Assembly: GCA_015066785.1 (NCBI GenBank) | Contig: SVNT01000002.1 | Location: forward strand, 124,001 to 188,000 | Source: Ruminococcus sp. | Lineage (GTDB): Bacteria > Bacillota > Clostridia > Oscillospirales > Ruminococcaceae | Reading direction: 5' to 3' | DNA length: 64,000 nt | Part shown: in pieces, positions 25,690-34,249 of the stretch | Position numbering within the stretch: the stretch's first letter is position 1 | Layout: every line of letters starts with the position of its first letter | The notes under the pieces: generated by a model | Told to the model about the DNA's origin: nothing | The model's input: only the letters and a program-made list of their open reading frames with translations | Database searches by the model: none | Program-made: the position numbers and the translations under genes

Positions 25690-27063
25690 TTATCTGTATT
25701 TCCTGTCGAGTTCCTCTAACGTCGGAAAATGATACGCTCTCGGTTCGGGGCGCTCACTCTCACGCTTTCTTACGGGCGGAGGCATTTTTTCTACATTGTC
25801 TGAACGGATAACCCTTGCCGCAGGCTTGGATTTCACTTCCTTGCACATCTTCTCGGAATATTCGAGGAATGCCTCGAGGTCTTCCTCGGTAGCGGCGTCG
25901 GTCTTTACATTTTCACGCATATTTTCGAGGTACTGTGACCACTCCTTGAACTCCTGCTCCTTGAAGTCGTCGCCGACCTTGTTGGAAAGTGCGGCGTAGA
26001 GTATCTGGCAGCGTGTTTCAAGGTCGTTTGAAAGCGGTGGCTGTTCCTCTTCGATGTATTTTTCGTGCTCATACTGCTCACGGCAGGTCTTGCCCGTTGC
26101 GTTGACACGGTTGCAGAATTTCCCCTTGTAGTTTATGTCCACGAAGAAATATTTTTCGCACTTCGGGCATTTCTGCAGGAAAATCCCTGCGTCTATCATC
26201 TTGTCGAATTCAAGGTCGATTATCGCCTTGAAGCAGTCGGGCAGGTAATATTCCGTGCCTAAATTGCCGAAAGTTTCACGGGAAGCCTCAAGCTCCATTC
26301 CGTCGGGGCGTTTGAGTCCACGCAGGAAGGTGAAGGCGTCAAGGCTCATCTGGTCACGCATACAGTCACGGTTGACATTCCTGCTGTACGAGAGGTCTTC
26401 GACTTCGTCGATAATCGGGTTTATTTTCTTTAATATCAGCTTGCTCACACGGCTCACCATGAATGCGGAGTTCGGCATGAGCGACGCATTGTAGCACTTG
26501 ACCGAGGGAAGCTCCGACGAGGGAAAACCAAGCTCCTTCGCCATTACCGAAAACGCAAGGTCGAAATATCCCTTGCGGACATTGTACATTTCCTTTGTGG
26601 TAACATCACCGTCGAAGATGTACGACAGCTTTGCACGGGCATATTCCTGTATACGCATAAGGTTTGCCCACTGGTTTATCGCACGGTTTGTCTTGTATTC
26701 GGAAATTCTTGTGAAAAGCGCTTTCTCGTATGCATTCTTCGGGGAGATACAGCGTGTCCATAATTCCTCAAGCCCGATACCCTCGCTGTGACAGATGTAC
26801 TCTATCAGACAGTCGAGCGCAATATGCTCAAAATCGGAGTTTATCTGTGCCTCGTAATACGGGTGGCACTTTGTGATGAGGCTCTTCACCGCACGGAACG
26901 AGGTTGAGGAATAGCTCCCCAGCTTGCGTGAGGTACGGCCTAAATCCAGACACTGCTCCCAGAAATAAGTGAAGTCGTATTCGATAAAATGCAGGAGGGT
27001 TTTCGCTATTTCGAGCTTATAGAAATTGTTGTTGCTTTTGGTTACAAAAACTATGCTGTCCAT
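25690..27063 (-). CDS. DUF6076-like protein with a four-cysteine zinc-finger motif
   Basis: 457 residues, soluble, with no signal sequence. The N-terminal two thirds are helical without a motif I recognise. Near residue 300 is a cysteine cluster CPKCEKYFF...GKFCNR...GKTCRE (spacing C-x2-C-x13-C-x8-C). This resembles the treble-clef fingers of DUF6076/CGNR-type proteins. The C-terminus is charged and proline-rich (PPPVRKRESERPEPR), probably disordered. It has a good GGAGG site at the ATG at 27063. It follows the 209-residue hypothetical gene by 30 bases in the ddl-argS unit. Nucleic-acid binding is a guess from the finger. Confidence 0.7.
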   Translation of the reverse strand: MDSIVFVTKSNNNFYKLEIAKTLLHFIEYDFTYFWEQCLDLGRTSRKLGSYSSTSFRAVKSLITKCHPYYEAQINSDFEHIALDCLIEYICHSEGIGLEELWTRCISPKNAYEKALFTRISEYKTNRAINQWANLMRIQEYARAKLSYIFDGDVTTKEMYNVRKGYFDLAFSVMAKELGFPSSELPSVKCYNASLMPNSAFMVSRVSKLILKKINPIIDEVEDLSYSRNVNRDCMRDQMSLDAFTFLRGLKRPDGMELEASRETFGNLGTEYYLPDCFKAIIDLEFDKMIDAGIFLQKCPKCEKYFFVDINYKGKFCNRVNATGKTCREQYEHEKYIEEEQPPLSNDLETRCQILYAALSNKVGDDFKEQEFKEWSQYLENMRENVKTDAATEEDLEAFLEYSEKMCKEVKSKPAARVIRSDNVEKMPPPVRKRESERPEPRAYHFPTLEELDRKYR

Positions 27064-27093
27064 ATTTGCCTCCTTTATTATAATAGTACAGGG

Positions 27094-27723
27094 CTATTTT
27101 TTAACAGCCTCTTTGAGAATGACATTGTGTATTTCTTCCTCAAGGCAGGAGTAGAACATAGCGAAAAGTATCTCCGTAAAGCCTAAAAGGAATATATTTT
27201 TGTTGCTCACCGCCGAGAGCGACGGCACGCTTGTGTAGATGTAGGTCTTGAACCAGTCCGATGAATACGGCGGGACAGGCTTGTTCTTCTTGACAAGCTG
27301 TTTCATCGTCGCATAGCTTTCGGATACGCTGTTGCCGACATTTTCGGCGCCCTTTTCGACAACCGCCTCGTACACGGCAAGGAGCTGTTCGTCGGTCATT
27401 GCGTCGTCGCCGTTCTTCACCAGCTTGAGAGTAGGTATTCTCACGGCGAAGCTGTAAACTATCAGCGACAGAACCTTGTTGTATTCCTCGTTCATCATTT
27501 CGGCACAACGCTCGTGATTTATGCGAAGTCCCATTTCGCCGAGGCAGTCTGCGTCGGTGATGTTATTGAGGACAACCTTCAGTATGTCCTTGATGTTTAC
27601 ATTGTAGAAATCCTCCTCCGCTATGGAGTAGGTGTATTTTATTGCGTTGTACAGGGCAACCCCGCCTTTTACTATCGTTTCGGATATGCGGGAAATCGCC
27701 GTGCGTTCGCTGTTGAATTCCAC
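27094..27723 (-). CDS. Hypothetical helical protein downstream of argS
   Basis: 209 residues. The start is GTG at 27723 with GGAGG 9 bases upstream. It is predicted mostly alpha-helical. A moderately hydrophobic stretch near the C-terminus (NIFLLGFTEILFAMFYSC, about 174-191) could pack against a membrane or form a dimer core. No conserved catalytic pattern is recognised. It sits between argS and the cysteine-finger gene, each with small gaps, suggesting the pair works together, but no family name can be given. Confidence 0.65.
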   Translation of the reverse strand: MEFNSERTAISRISETIVKGGVALYNAIKYTYSIAEEDFYNVNIKDILKVVLNNITDADCLGEMGLRINHERCAEMMNEEYNKVLSLIVYSFAVRIPTLKLVKNGDDAMTDEQLLAVYEAVVEKGAENVGNSVSESYATMKQLVKKNKPVPPYSSDWFKTYIYTSVPSLSAVSNKNIFLLGFTEILFAMFYSCLEEEIHNVILKEAVKK

Positions 27724-27736
27724 TTATGAAAACCTC

Positions 27737-29431
27737 CTACATTTTTTCGGGGCAGTCAACCTTGAGAATTTCAGTGCAGTTCTTTATTGCGGTCTTTACA
27801 GCCTTGCAGAGTGCAAGTCTTGCACGCATTATGTCCTCAGCCTCGCCCTTTACACGACAAGCGCTGTAGAATTTGTGGAACATTGTCGCAAGGTCAACGC
27901 TGTACTTTGTGATTCTTGCGGGGTCGTAGTGCTTTGCCGCCTCGTCGATTTCATTCGGGAAGGATGCAAGAAGTCTGATGAGGTCTGTTTCCTCTGCTGT
28001 TGAGAGGATAGTGAAGTCTGTTCCCTCTTCAGCGGGAGTAACGCCTTCTTCTTCGAGTGTGCGGAGTATCGAGCATATTCTTGCGTGTGCGTACTGAACA
28101 TAGTACACGGGGTTCTGCGATGACTGCTCAACCGCAAGACCGAGGTCGAAGTCAAAGTGCGAATTAGCCTCACGCAGATTGAAGAAGAATCTTGCCGCAT
28201 CTATCGGGATTTCTTCGAGAAGGTCTGCAAGGGTGATTGATTTTCCCGTACGCTTTGAAACCTTTACGAGTTCGCCGTTACGCATAAGGCGTACCATCTG
28301 CATAAGAACGACATCGAGCTTGTCGGGGTTGATGTCAAGGTCGGACATTGCGCCCTTGAGTCTTGCGACATGACCGTGATGGTCTGCGCCCCATACGTCG
28401 ATTACCTTGTCGAACCCTCTGTCCTCAAACTTGTTGTAGTGGTATGCAATATCCGCTGCAAAGTATGTAGGGATACCGTTTGTTCTTACGAGTACATCGT
28501 CGACGATTTCCTCGTCGTTTCTTGCCTGCTTGTTGGATTTGTAGAGCACGGCGCCGTCCTTTTCGTAGGCAAGACCCTTTGCCTTGAGCTTGTCCACAAC
28601 CTCAAGCACCTTGCCCGAATTGTGAAGTCCGCTTTCAAGGAACCATACATCGTATTTTATTCTGTACTTGAGCAGGTCGCTTTCGAGCTTTGCGATGTTC
28701 AGCGGAAGTGCGTAGTCAACGAGAGCCTTTCTTCTGTCTGCACTGTCAGCCTCAACATACTTGTCGCCGTTTATCTCTGCGAAGTTCTTTGCGTGGTCGA
28801 TAATGTCCGAGCCCTGATATGCGTCTGCGGGAAGCTCAACGCCGTCCTTGTAAAGCTGAAGATAACGGACTTCCAGCGAGGTTGCGAATTTTTCTATCTG
28901 ATTTCCTGCGTCGTTTACATAGAATTCACGGGTAACATCATAGCCTGCCCAGTCGAGAACCGACGCCAGACAGTCGCCGATAGCTCCTCCTCTTGCGTTT
29001 CCGATGTGCATGGGGCCTGTCGGGTTTGCCGAAACGAATTCGACCATTACCTTTTTGCCGTCGCCCGTGTGAGTTCTTCCGTAACGGTCACCCTCGGAAA
29101 GAACATTGTCGATAACGAGAGAATACCACTTCTTTGAAAGGAAGAAGTTGATAAATCCAGGGCCTGCAACCTCAACCTTTTCGAAAAGCGAATTTTCGAG
29201 GTATACATTTTCGCATACAGCCTCCGCAATCTTGCGGGGAGGCATTCTGAATACCTTTGTGCAGACCATTGCAACATTTGTCGCAAAGTCGCCGTGCGTC
29301 TTGTCTGCGGGAATTTCTATCGTGAACGACGGAATAGCTTCTGCGGGGAGAAGTCCCTTGGCAACACATTCCCCCAGAGAGTTGAGAATAATCTGACGGA
29401 GCTCGTCCGACGCCTGCTTAACCAAATTCAT
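27737..29431 (-). CDS. argS: Arginyl-tRNA synthetase
   Basis: 564 residues, class I aminoacyl-tRNA synthetase charging tRNA-Arg. The HIGH-type signature is SANPTGPMHIGNARG (about residues 131-145), the KMSKS-equivalent is VKVSKRTGKSI, and the C-terminal DALR anticodon-binding domain includes LIRLLASFP and FYSACRV. Length and order are normal. It is preceded by a DUF1934 gene, a pairing common in clostridia. The GGAGG site before the ATG at 29431 is clear, and no T-box leader is visible. Confidence 0.98.
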   Translation of the reverse strand: MNLVKQASDELRQIILNSLGECVAKGLLPAEAIPSFTIEIPADKTHGDFATNVAMVCTKVFRMPPRKIAEAVCENVYLENSLFEKVEVAGPGFINFFLSKKWYSLVIDNVLSEGDRYGRTHTGDGKKVMVEFVSANPTGPMHIGNARGGAIGDCLASVLDWAGYDVTREFYVNDAGNQIEKFATSLEVRYLQLYKDGVELPADAYQGSDIIDHAKNFAEINGDKYVEADSADRRKALVDYALPLNIAKLESDLLKYRIKYDVWFLESGLHNSGKVLEVVDKLKAKGLAYEKDGAVLYKSNKQARNDEEIVDDVLVRTNGIPTYFAADIAYHYNKFEDRGFDKVIDVWGADHHGHVARLKGAMSDLDINPDKLDVVLMQMVRLMRNGELVKVSKRTGKSITLADLLEEIPIDAARFFFNLREANSHFDFDLGLAVEQSSQNPVYYVQYAHARICSILRTLEEEGVTPAEEGTDFTILSTAEETDLIRLLASFPNEIDEAAKHYDPARITKYSVDLATMFHKFYSACRVKGEAEDIMRARLALCKAVKTAIKNCTEILKVDCPEKM

Positions 29432-29443
29432 TTTGTCTTCCTC

Positions 29444-29857
29444 CTATATTGTGAGATATATCTCGTTGTCCGAAATATAGCTTGAATTTATGTCTACCGT
29501 GTATTTGAGATAGAGCCTTCCGCCCGTTGCGTCGAGCGTGTTTTCTATCGTGTGTGCGTAGATTCCTACGGTGAAATCTCCGAACGGTGTGCCGTAGTGG
29601 CAGTGATGCTTCTTGCCCGTTTCGACAATCAGGTTTGAGTTACTGCTACCGCTGCGCTGTATCGAAACCCAGTCGTTTCCCCTGCAGATGAGGGTCGTCG
29701 ATGAGCCCTGGAAGCCCGTCGCCTCACTCTCGTCATAGGACACGATAACGCCGTCGGCAGTCTTTTCAAGGGTGCCCGAGGTTATAAGCTCGGTACTGTT
29801 CTTGTCGGAGTCGACGGACTGTATACTGGTCATTGTTATCATTACATTCTTTTTCAT
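29444..29857 (-). CDS. DUF1934 beta-barrel protein
   Basis: 137 residues composed of alternating beta strands: MKKNVMITMTSIQSVD, TLICRGNDWVSIQRSG, HHCHYGTPFGDFTVGIYAHTIE, LYLKYTVDINSSYISDNEIYLTI. This is the pattern of the DUF1934/YwiB calycin-like family, often encoded next to argS. The conserved HYGTPFGDFTVGI segment is present. Function is not established; it lies 12 bases before argS and 26 after ddl. Confidence 0.88.
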   Translation of the reverse strand: MKKNVMITMTSIQSVDSDKNSTELITSGTLEKTADGVIVSYDESEATGFQGSSTTLICRGNDWVSIQRSGSSNSNLIVETGKKHHCHYGTPFGDFTVGIYAHTIENTLDATGGRLYLKYTVDINSSYISDNEIYLTI

Positions 29858-29882
29858 TTTTCCTTGAGAATTTCCTTTCCCG

Positions 29883-30941
29883 TTAGTTTTCTAGGGCAAG
29901 CTCAATCAGCTTGTCGAGGAGTTCCGCATACGGAATGCCGAGATTCTCCATCAGCTTCGGGTACATGCTTATCGAGGTAAAGCCGGGGAGGGTGTTTATT
30001 TCGTTGAGGACAACCTCGCCGTCTTCCCTGAGGAAGAAGTCAACCCTTGAGAGTCCCTCGCAACCGATAGCGGAGAATGCCGTCGTCGCAGTTTCACGGA
30101 TTTCCTTTTCCGCACCTGTGGGGATTTCTGCGGGGATTGTCAGCTTTGTCGAGCCGAGGACATACTTCGCCTCGTAGTCGTAGAAGTCCTTTTCGGGTAT
30201 AAGCTCTCCGAGAGGGGAGGCAATCGGCTTTGAGTTGTGGCCGAATACCGCACATTCGATTTCACGACCCTTGATGTATTCTTCTATGATTACCTTGCTG
30301 TCGTGGGCAAAGGCAAATTTTACGGAGTCTATAAGCCCCTCTTTGTCGTACGCCTTGTTGACGCCGATTGACGAGCCTGCGTTTGCGGGCTTTACGAACA
30401 TCGGGAAGCCGAGCTGATTTTCAAGCTCGTCGCAGATTTCTTCAAGCCTCGGAAGGTCTGCGTGCTTTACCGCATACCAACGTGCCATATTTATTCCGTT
30501 AGCCTCGAGGATTGTGTGGGTGAGCTCCTTGTCCATACAGTTTGAGGACGCACCTACGCCACAGCCGACGTATGGAATCTGCGAAAGCTCAAACAACCCC
30601 TGTATTGTTCCGTCCTCGCCGTTCTTCCCGTGAAGTGCGGGGAAGATTACATCGACTTTCTTTATCGTTGCGTCGTCGCCCATAAGGATAAACCCACGGT
30701 GAATGGGGTCGGGGCTTAAAACTGCGGGTACACAGTCGGGATTACTCTCCCACTCGCCTGTGGAGAGGAGCTTTACATCACCCGGATAGTAGAACCATCT
30801 TCCCTTTTTGGTGATGCCGACGGGAATAACCTCGTATTTGTCCGCAGGGATGTTCTGTATGATATTTGTTGCGGTGATGAGGGAAACGCTGTGCTCACTC
30901 GACACACCGCCGAAAATAACTGCCACTTTGATTTTTGCCAT
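29883..30941 (-). CDS. ddl: D-alanine--D-alanine ligase
   Basis: 352 residues from the ATG at 30941 (MAKIKVAVIFGG), which has AGAGGT upstream. Longer frames extend through the promoter and are not used. It is an ATP-grasp enzyme that makes the D-Ala-D-Ala dipeptide of peptidoglycan precursors. Visible motifs are GGVSSEHSVSL (N-terminal D-Ala site), FPALHGKNGEDGTIQG, VKPANAGSSIGV (ATP-binding lysine), and EINTLPGFTSISMYPKL (metal ligands and second D-Ala pocket). The first gene of the ddl-DUF1934-argS unit. Confidence 0.97.
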   Translation of the reverse strand: MAKIKVAVIFGGVSSEHSVSLITATNIIQNIPADKYEVIPVGITKKGRWFYYPGDVKLLSTGEWESNPDCVPAVLSPDPIHRGFILMGDDATIKKVDVIFPALHGKNGEDGTIQGLFELSQIPYVGCGVGASSNCMDKELTHTILEANGINMARWYAVKHADLPRLEEICDELENQLGFPMFVKPANAGSSIGVNKAYDKEGLIDSVKFAFAHDSKVIIEEYIKGREIECAVFGHNSKPIASPLGELIPEKDFYDYEAKYVLGSTKLTIPAEIPTGAEKEIRETATTAFSAIGCEGLSRVDFFLREDGEVVLNEINTLPGFTSISMYPKLMENLGIPYAELLDKLIELALEN

Positions 30942-31007
30942 AATGTCAATACCTCTTTTTATTGGAATGCAGGAGGATTTCCCCCTGACCATACAACTAA
31001 TCACATT

Positions 31008-31036
31008 ATTATACCATATTATAAAGCGGATTGCAA
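31008..31036 (-). promoter_or_regulatory. Promoter of the ddl-argS operon
   Basis: On the minus strand TTGCAA (31036-31031), a 17-base spacer and TATAAT (31013-31008). It is back-to-back with the rpmG promoter about 120 bases away. Confidence 0.88.
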
Positions 31037-31153
31037 GTGGCATAATATAGTGTGAAAAAGCCGTCAGAACGGCGAATTGTATTGTTTTGGTAATAGTATA
31101 TGCGCCAAAACCACGCAAATTGCACAAAAACTGAAAAAATCCCGAAAAATCGC

Positions 31154-31182
31154 TTGACACCTTGCTTTGTATGTGGTATAGT
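31154..31182 (+). promoter_or_regulatory. Consensus promoter of rpmG-secE-nusG-rplKA
   Basis: TTGACA at 31154-31159, a 17-base spacer and TATAGT at 31177-31182. No ribosomal gene precedes it, so this is the primary promoter of the block. Confidence 0.92.
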
Positions 31183-31198
31183 GATTATACCTCGTTTT

Positions 31199-31244
31199 AG
31201 GGGTTTATTTTTTTGCGCCCTTTTTTCAGAAGGGACAAACCCCT
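31199..31244 (+). promoter_or_regulatory. Leader hairpin upstream of rpmG
   Basis: AGGGGTTT (31199-31206) pairs with AAACCCCT (31237-31244). An inner CCCTT/AAGGG pair (31218-31234) forms a second helix. The structure starts near +10 of the transcript and is not followed by a T-tract. It may be a stability or regulatory hairpin rather than an attenuator. Confidence 0.5.
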
Positions 31245-31290
31245 GAGAAATCATCGAGGGAGGCTTCAAATATTATAGGAGGTGCCGAAA

Positions 31291-31440
31291 ATGAGAGTAA
31301 AAATCACACTCGCTTGTACAGAATGTAAGGAGCGTAACTATTGCTCAAAGAAGAACAAGAAGAACGACCCTGACAGAATCGAAATGAACAAGTTCTGTAA
31401 GAAGTGCCGTAAGCACACACTTCACAGAGAAACAAAGTAG
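31291..31440 (+). CDS. rpmG: Ribosomal protein L33, zinc-binding form
   Basis: 49 residues ([17 protein letters not shown]...) with both CxxC pairs (CTEC and CKKC), so it is the zinc-containing C+ paralogue. The GGAGG site before ATG 31291 is clear. rpmG-secE-nusG is the standard Firmicutes order. It is a component of the large subunit near the E site. Confidence 0.97.
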   Translation: MRVKITLACTECKERNYCSKKNKKNDPDRIEMNKFCKKCRKHTLHRETK

Positions 31441-31456
31441 TTTGGGGGATTGAGTA

Positions 31457-31693
31457 ATGGCTGAAAAATCTTCAAAAACTGCAAAGAAGGCCCCTGAAAA
31501 GAAAAAGGGCGGAATCAGAAAATGGTTCAAGGAGCTCAGGGCTGAACTCAAGAAGGTCGTATGGCCTTCAAAGAAGACTGTCATCAACAACACAGGGATA
31601 GTAATTTCAGCAATGCTTTTCTGCGGAGCTCTTATCTGGGTTATGGATTTCGGTCTTGCAACACTTCTCACATTTATTCTCGGAAAAGCATAA
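31457..31693 (+). CDS. secE: Preprotein translocase subunit SecE
   Basis: 78 residues. A lysine-rich N-terminus precedes an amphipathic helix and the conserved ELKKVVWPSKK segment. A single C-terminal membrane helix follows (about 52-75), as in minimal Gram-positive SecE. It clamps SecY in the SecYEG channel; secY lies in the spc operon at 60615. It is 16 bases after rpmG. Confidence 0.97.
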   Translation: MAEKSSKTAKKAPEKKKGGIRKWFKELRAELKKVVWPSKKTVINNTGIVISAMLFCGALIWVMDFGLATLLTFILGKA

Positions 31694-31722
31694 TAACGAA
31701 CCGGAAGGGATGAAAAATCAAA

Positions 31723-32253
31723 ATGTCCGAAACAGCAAAGTGGTATATCATCCACACATATTCAGGATACGAAAACAAGGTTGCGCAGACAATCGAAAAG
31801 GTTGTTGAAAACCGTAAAATTCAAGATTTAATTCCCGAAGTCTGTGTTCCTACCGAGAAGGCTTATGAAAAAAAGGAAGACAAAATCAAGGAATACGACA
31901 GAAAGATTTTCCCTGCGTATGTCTTTGTAAAGATGGTACTCAACGATGACACATGGTACATCGTCAGAAATATAAGAGGAGTTACCGGATTTGTCGGCCC
32001 CGCTTCAAAGCCTGTTCCCGTTTCCGACAGGGAAATGGCGGAGATATTTGCAAAAATAGGGAAGAAAGACACAGCAAGCATCGAAGTCGATTTTGCAATT
32101 GGCGACAACGTCAGGGTTTCCGACAACGGTCTTGTGGGTGTTGTCAAGAGCATCAATCCTGATGACCAGACAGTAGAAGTCGTACTTTCTATGTTCGGAA
32201 AAGAAACTTCCGCAACAGTTGAAATCATGAAGGTTCAGAAAGTTGACGACTAA
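31723..32253 (+). CDS. nusG: Transcription termination/antitermination protein NusG
   Basis: 176 residues. The N-terminal NGN domain starts KWYIIHTYSGYENKVAQTI with the RNA-polymerase-facing segment, FPAYVFVKM and VRNIRGVTGFVG. The C-terminal KOW domain (about 125-176) includes GDNVRVSDNGLVGVVKSI. NusG binds RNA polymerase and modulates pausing and coupling with ribosomes. It follows secE by 29 bases. Confidence 0.98.
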   Translation: MSETAKWYIIHTYSGYENKVAQTIEKVVENRKIQDLIPEVCVPTEKAYEKKEDKIKEYDRKIFPAYVFVKMVLNDDTWYIVRNIRGVTGFVGPASKPVPVSDREMAEIFAKIGKKDTASIEVDFAIGDNVRVSDNGLVGVVKSINPDDQTVEVVLSMFGKETSATVEIMKVQKVDD

Positions 32254-32275
32254 AACAACATTATCAGACGAAGTT

Positions 32276-32354
32276 AAAGGGTTTACCCTTTGATGAGTAT
32301 GCGAAAGCATACACGTGGGAGAACTGAAAATCTTTAATCGGTTCGCCTTACCAC
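32276..32354 (+). promoter_or_regulatory. Structured rplK leader with candidate L1-type control site
   Basis: Three elements occur between nusG and rplK: AAAGGG-ttta-CCCTTT (32276-32291), GTATGC-gaaa-GCATAC (32297-32312), and a GTGGGAG...TTACCAC pair (32315-32354). The last element recurs before rplA (32849-32878), which suggests a common protein-binding site. L1 is the usual autoregulator of rplK-rplA, so this is a reasonable inference. Confidence 0.55.
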
Positions 32355-32376
32355 AATTTATGGAGGTGCGAAAGCA

Positions 32377-32802
32377 ATGGCACAGAAAGTAGTAGGCTTT
32401 ATCAAGCTACAAATCGCAGCAGGAAAAGCAACACCTGCACCGCCGGTTGGACCTGCACTCGGTCAGCACGGCGTAAACATCATGGCTTTTACAAAGGAGT
32501 TCAACGAAAGAACAAAGAATGACATCGGACTCATCATCCCTGTAGTAATTACAGTATACGCAGACCGTTCATTCACATTCATCACAAAGACTCCTCCCGC
32601 AGCCGTACTTATCAAGAAGGCTTGTAAGATCGAAAAAGCATCGGGAGTTCCTAATAAGACAAAGGTTGCAAAGATTACAAAGGCACAGATCCAGCAGATT
32701 GCTGAAACAAAGATGCCTGACCTTAACGCAGCAAACCTCGAAAATGCTATGAGCATGATCGAAGGAACAGCTCGTTCAATGGGCGTAGAAGTTGTTGACT
32801 AA
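32377..32802 (+). CDS. rplK: Ribosomal protein L11
   Basis: 141 residues. The conserved N-terminal [25 protein letters not shown], with the proline-rich hinge, and the C-terminal rRNA-binding domain ([17 protein letters not shown]) are present. L11 forms the GTPase-associated centre with 23S rRNA and is the target of thiostrepton. A GGAGGTG ribosome site precedes the ATG. Confidence 0.98.
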   Translation: MAQKVVGFIKLQIAAGKATPAPPVGPALGQHGVNIMAFTKEFNERTKNDIGLIIPVVITVYADRSFTFITKTPPAAVLIKKACKIEKASGVPNKTKVAKITKAQIQQIAETKMPDLNAANLENAMSMIEGTARSMGVEVVD

Positions 32803-32830
32803 TAACTAATAACCGCAAAAATTAACCGAA

Positions 32831-32878
32831 ACGCAAAAATGCGTATTCGTGGGAGGGTGTTCTGCCCGTTATTACCAC
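32831..32878 (+). promoter_or_regulatory. rplA leader hairpin with GTGG...CCAC motif
   Basis: ACGC/GCGT (32831-32844) is followed by GTGGGAGGG (32849-32857), an inner GGG/CCC turn and TTACCAC (32872-32878), directly before AAAGGAGG. It is the same scheme as the rplK leader, so it is probably recognised by the same factor. Confidence 0.55.
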
Positions 32879-32894
32879 AAAGGAGGATAAATTA

Positions 32895-33590
32895 ATGAAG
32901 CATGGTAAGAAGTATGTCGACAGCGCAAAAGCAATCGACAGAAGCAAATTATACGAAGTAGCTGAAGCTCTTGACCTTTCATGCAAGAACGCTAAGGCTA
33001 AGTTCGACGAAACAATCGAAGTACACGTTCGTCTCGGCGTAGACGGAAAGCACGCTGACCAGCAGGTTCGTGGCGCAGTTGTACTCCCCAACGGAACAGG
33101 TAAGACTGTTCGTACATGCGTATTCTGTAAGGAAGACAAGTACGATGCAGCTAAGGAAGCAGGCGCTGACTATGTCGGCGGTGCAGACCTCGTTGACAAG
33201 ATCATGAAGGAAAACTGGATGGATTTCGACGTAGTTATCGCAAGCCCTGACATGATGGGTCTTGTTGGTAAGCTCGGTAAGGTTCTCGGTCCCCGTGGAC
33301 TTATGCCTAACCCCAAGGCAGGTACAGTATCTCCTGACGTAGCTAAGGCAGTTACTGAAGCTAAGGCTGGTAAGATTGAATACCGTCTTGACAAGACAAA
33401 CATCATCCACTGCCCTATCGGTAAGGCATCATTCGGTGCAGAGAAGCTCGCTGAGAACTTCGAAACACTCATGGAAGCTATCGTTAAGGCTAAGCCCGCT
33501 GCTGCAAAGGGAACATATCTCAAGTCCTGCACAGTATCATCAACAATGGGCGTTGGTATTGCTATTGCAACAACAAAGTACGGTGTATAA
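32895..33590 (+). CDS. rplA: Ribosomal protein L1
   Basis: 231 residues, full length. [20 protein letters not shown] opens the protein, [30 protein letters not shown] is the conserved interdomain segment, and [14 protein letters not shown] is at the end. L1 builds the L1 stalk and often represses its own operon by binding the mRNA leader. Unusually for Firmicutes, rplJ-rplL do not follow. A terminator and repeat R4 come next. Confidence 0.98.
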   Translation: MKHGKKYVDSAKAIDRSKLYEVAEALDLSCKNAKAKFDETIEVHVRLGVDGKHADQQVRGAVVLPNGTGKTVRTCVFCKEDKYDAAKEAGADYVGGADLVDKIMKENWMDFDVVIASPDMMGLVGKLGKVLGPRGLMPNPKAGTVSPDVAKAVTEAKAGKIEYRLDKTNIIHCPIGKASFGAEKLAENFETLMEAIVKAKPAAAKGTYLKSCTVSSTMGVGIAIATTKYGV

Positions 33591-33599
33591 TAACCGCTG

Positions 33600-33630
33600 A
33601 AAAAAGCCGAGGATTTTTCCTCGGCTTTTT
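33600..33630 (+). terminator. Intrinsic terminator after rplA
   Basis: AAAAAGCCGAGG (33601-33612) pairs with CCTCGGCTTTTT (33619-33630), followed by TATTTT. The outer module of R4 begins immediately after this T-tract. Confidence 0.95.
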
Positions 33631-33635
33631 TATTT

Positions 33636-34207
33636 TGCGGCGGCAGGGAACCCCTGCGGGCAAACGCACCGTTTCTGACGGAGTAAGATAAGTTTTTGGC
33701 ACGGTGACGGTACAAGTGTTTGTCGGAAGAATAGCTCGGCGGCGGCGCCTCGCCGCTTTCGCTCGCGGGGCGTTGCCCCTCCCGCGACTTTCTTTCCGTA
33801 CGCACGGAAAGAAAGCAAAGGGGCGCTCCTGCGGAGAGCTTACGATTTTTTGTGATACCGTTCGCATACGCTCACTTTAACAAAAAATCGTTGTATCTTT
33901 TTCCGCAAGAGGCAGTAAAAATTATTTTATCGGGAGTTATCTCTCTTATGCGGTTTAATCAGTTGTATCGGTTTTTCTTGCTGATACTAGTGCGGGTTGA
34001 GAAGATTTCGTGCGGGCGCATTGGCAGGGCTAGCTAATGGCGCGGGACATTTCTTATCCCGCACGGATATAATGACAACATTTTCAACCGCCGCAACGTC
34101 GGCGGGGAAAATGTAGCTCTCTGCAAGAGTGTGCCTTTGCCTACTTTCCGCACATACGGAAAGTAGGTCGCACTCCGCAGAGTGCGAAACTCTCTGCGAC
34201 AAATATA
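33636..34207 (-). repeat. Large nested-hairpin repeat R4 (core inverted relative to R1)
   Basis: It starts right after the rplA terminator with an inverted type A outer module (33636-33720). A tip hairpin GGGGC/GCCCC follows (about 33766-33780), then the arm hairpin CTTTCTTTCCG (33788-33798), loop TACGCA, CGGAAAGAAAG (33805-33815). The core is reversed. The right arm 34115-34196 is identical over 82 bp and in the same orientation to R1 579-660, even though the adjoining cores point in opposite directions. The right edge carries the full 37-bp terminal repeat (34160-34196) followed by CGACAAATAT, as beside R1. Confidence 0.95.
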
Positions 34208-34236
34208 AAAGGGTACTGAGATTTTCAGTACCCTTT
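34208..34236. terminator. Repeat-associated terminator hairpin (copy T4)
   Basis: AAAGGGTACTGA (34208-34219) faces CAGTACCCTTT (34226-34236). On the minus strand it is followed by TATATTTG, and it is the only terminator downstream of the fabD-aroE-aroK-ftsA-like unit. Confidence 0.85.
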
Positions 34237-34249
34237 ATCTTTAGTCTAT

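Noticed and set aside
31009..31269. 86-residue minus-strand frame and the long N-terminal extension of ddl up to 31160
   Set aside because: Both run through the two divergent promoters. The ddl start at 30941 has a ribosome site and matches the family N-terminus.
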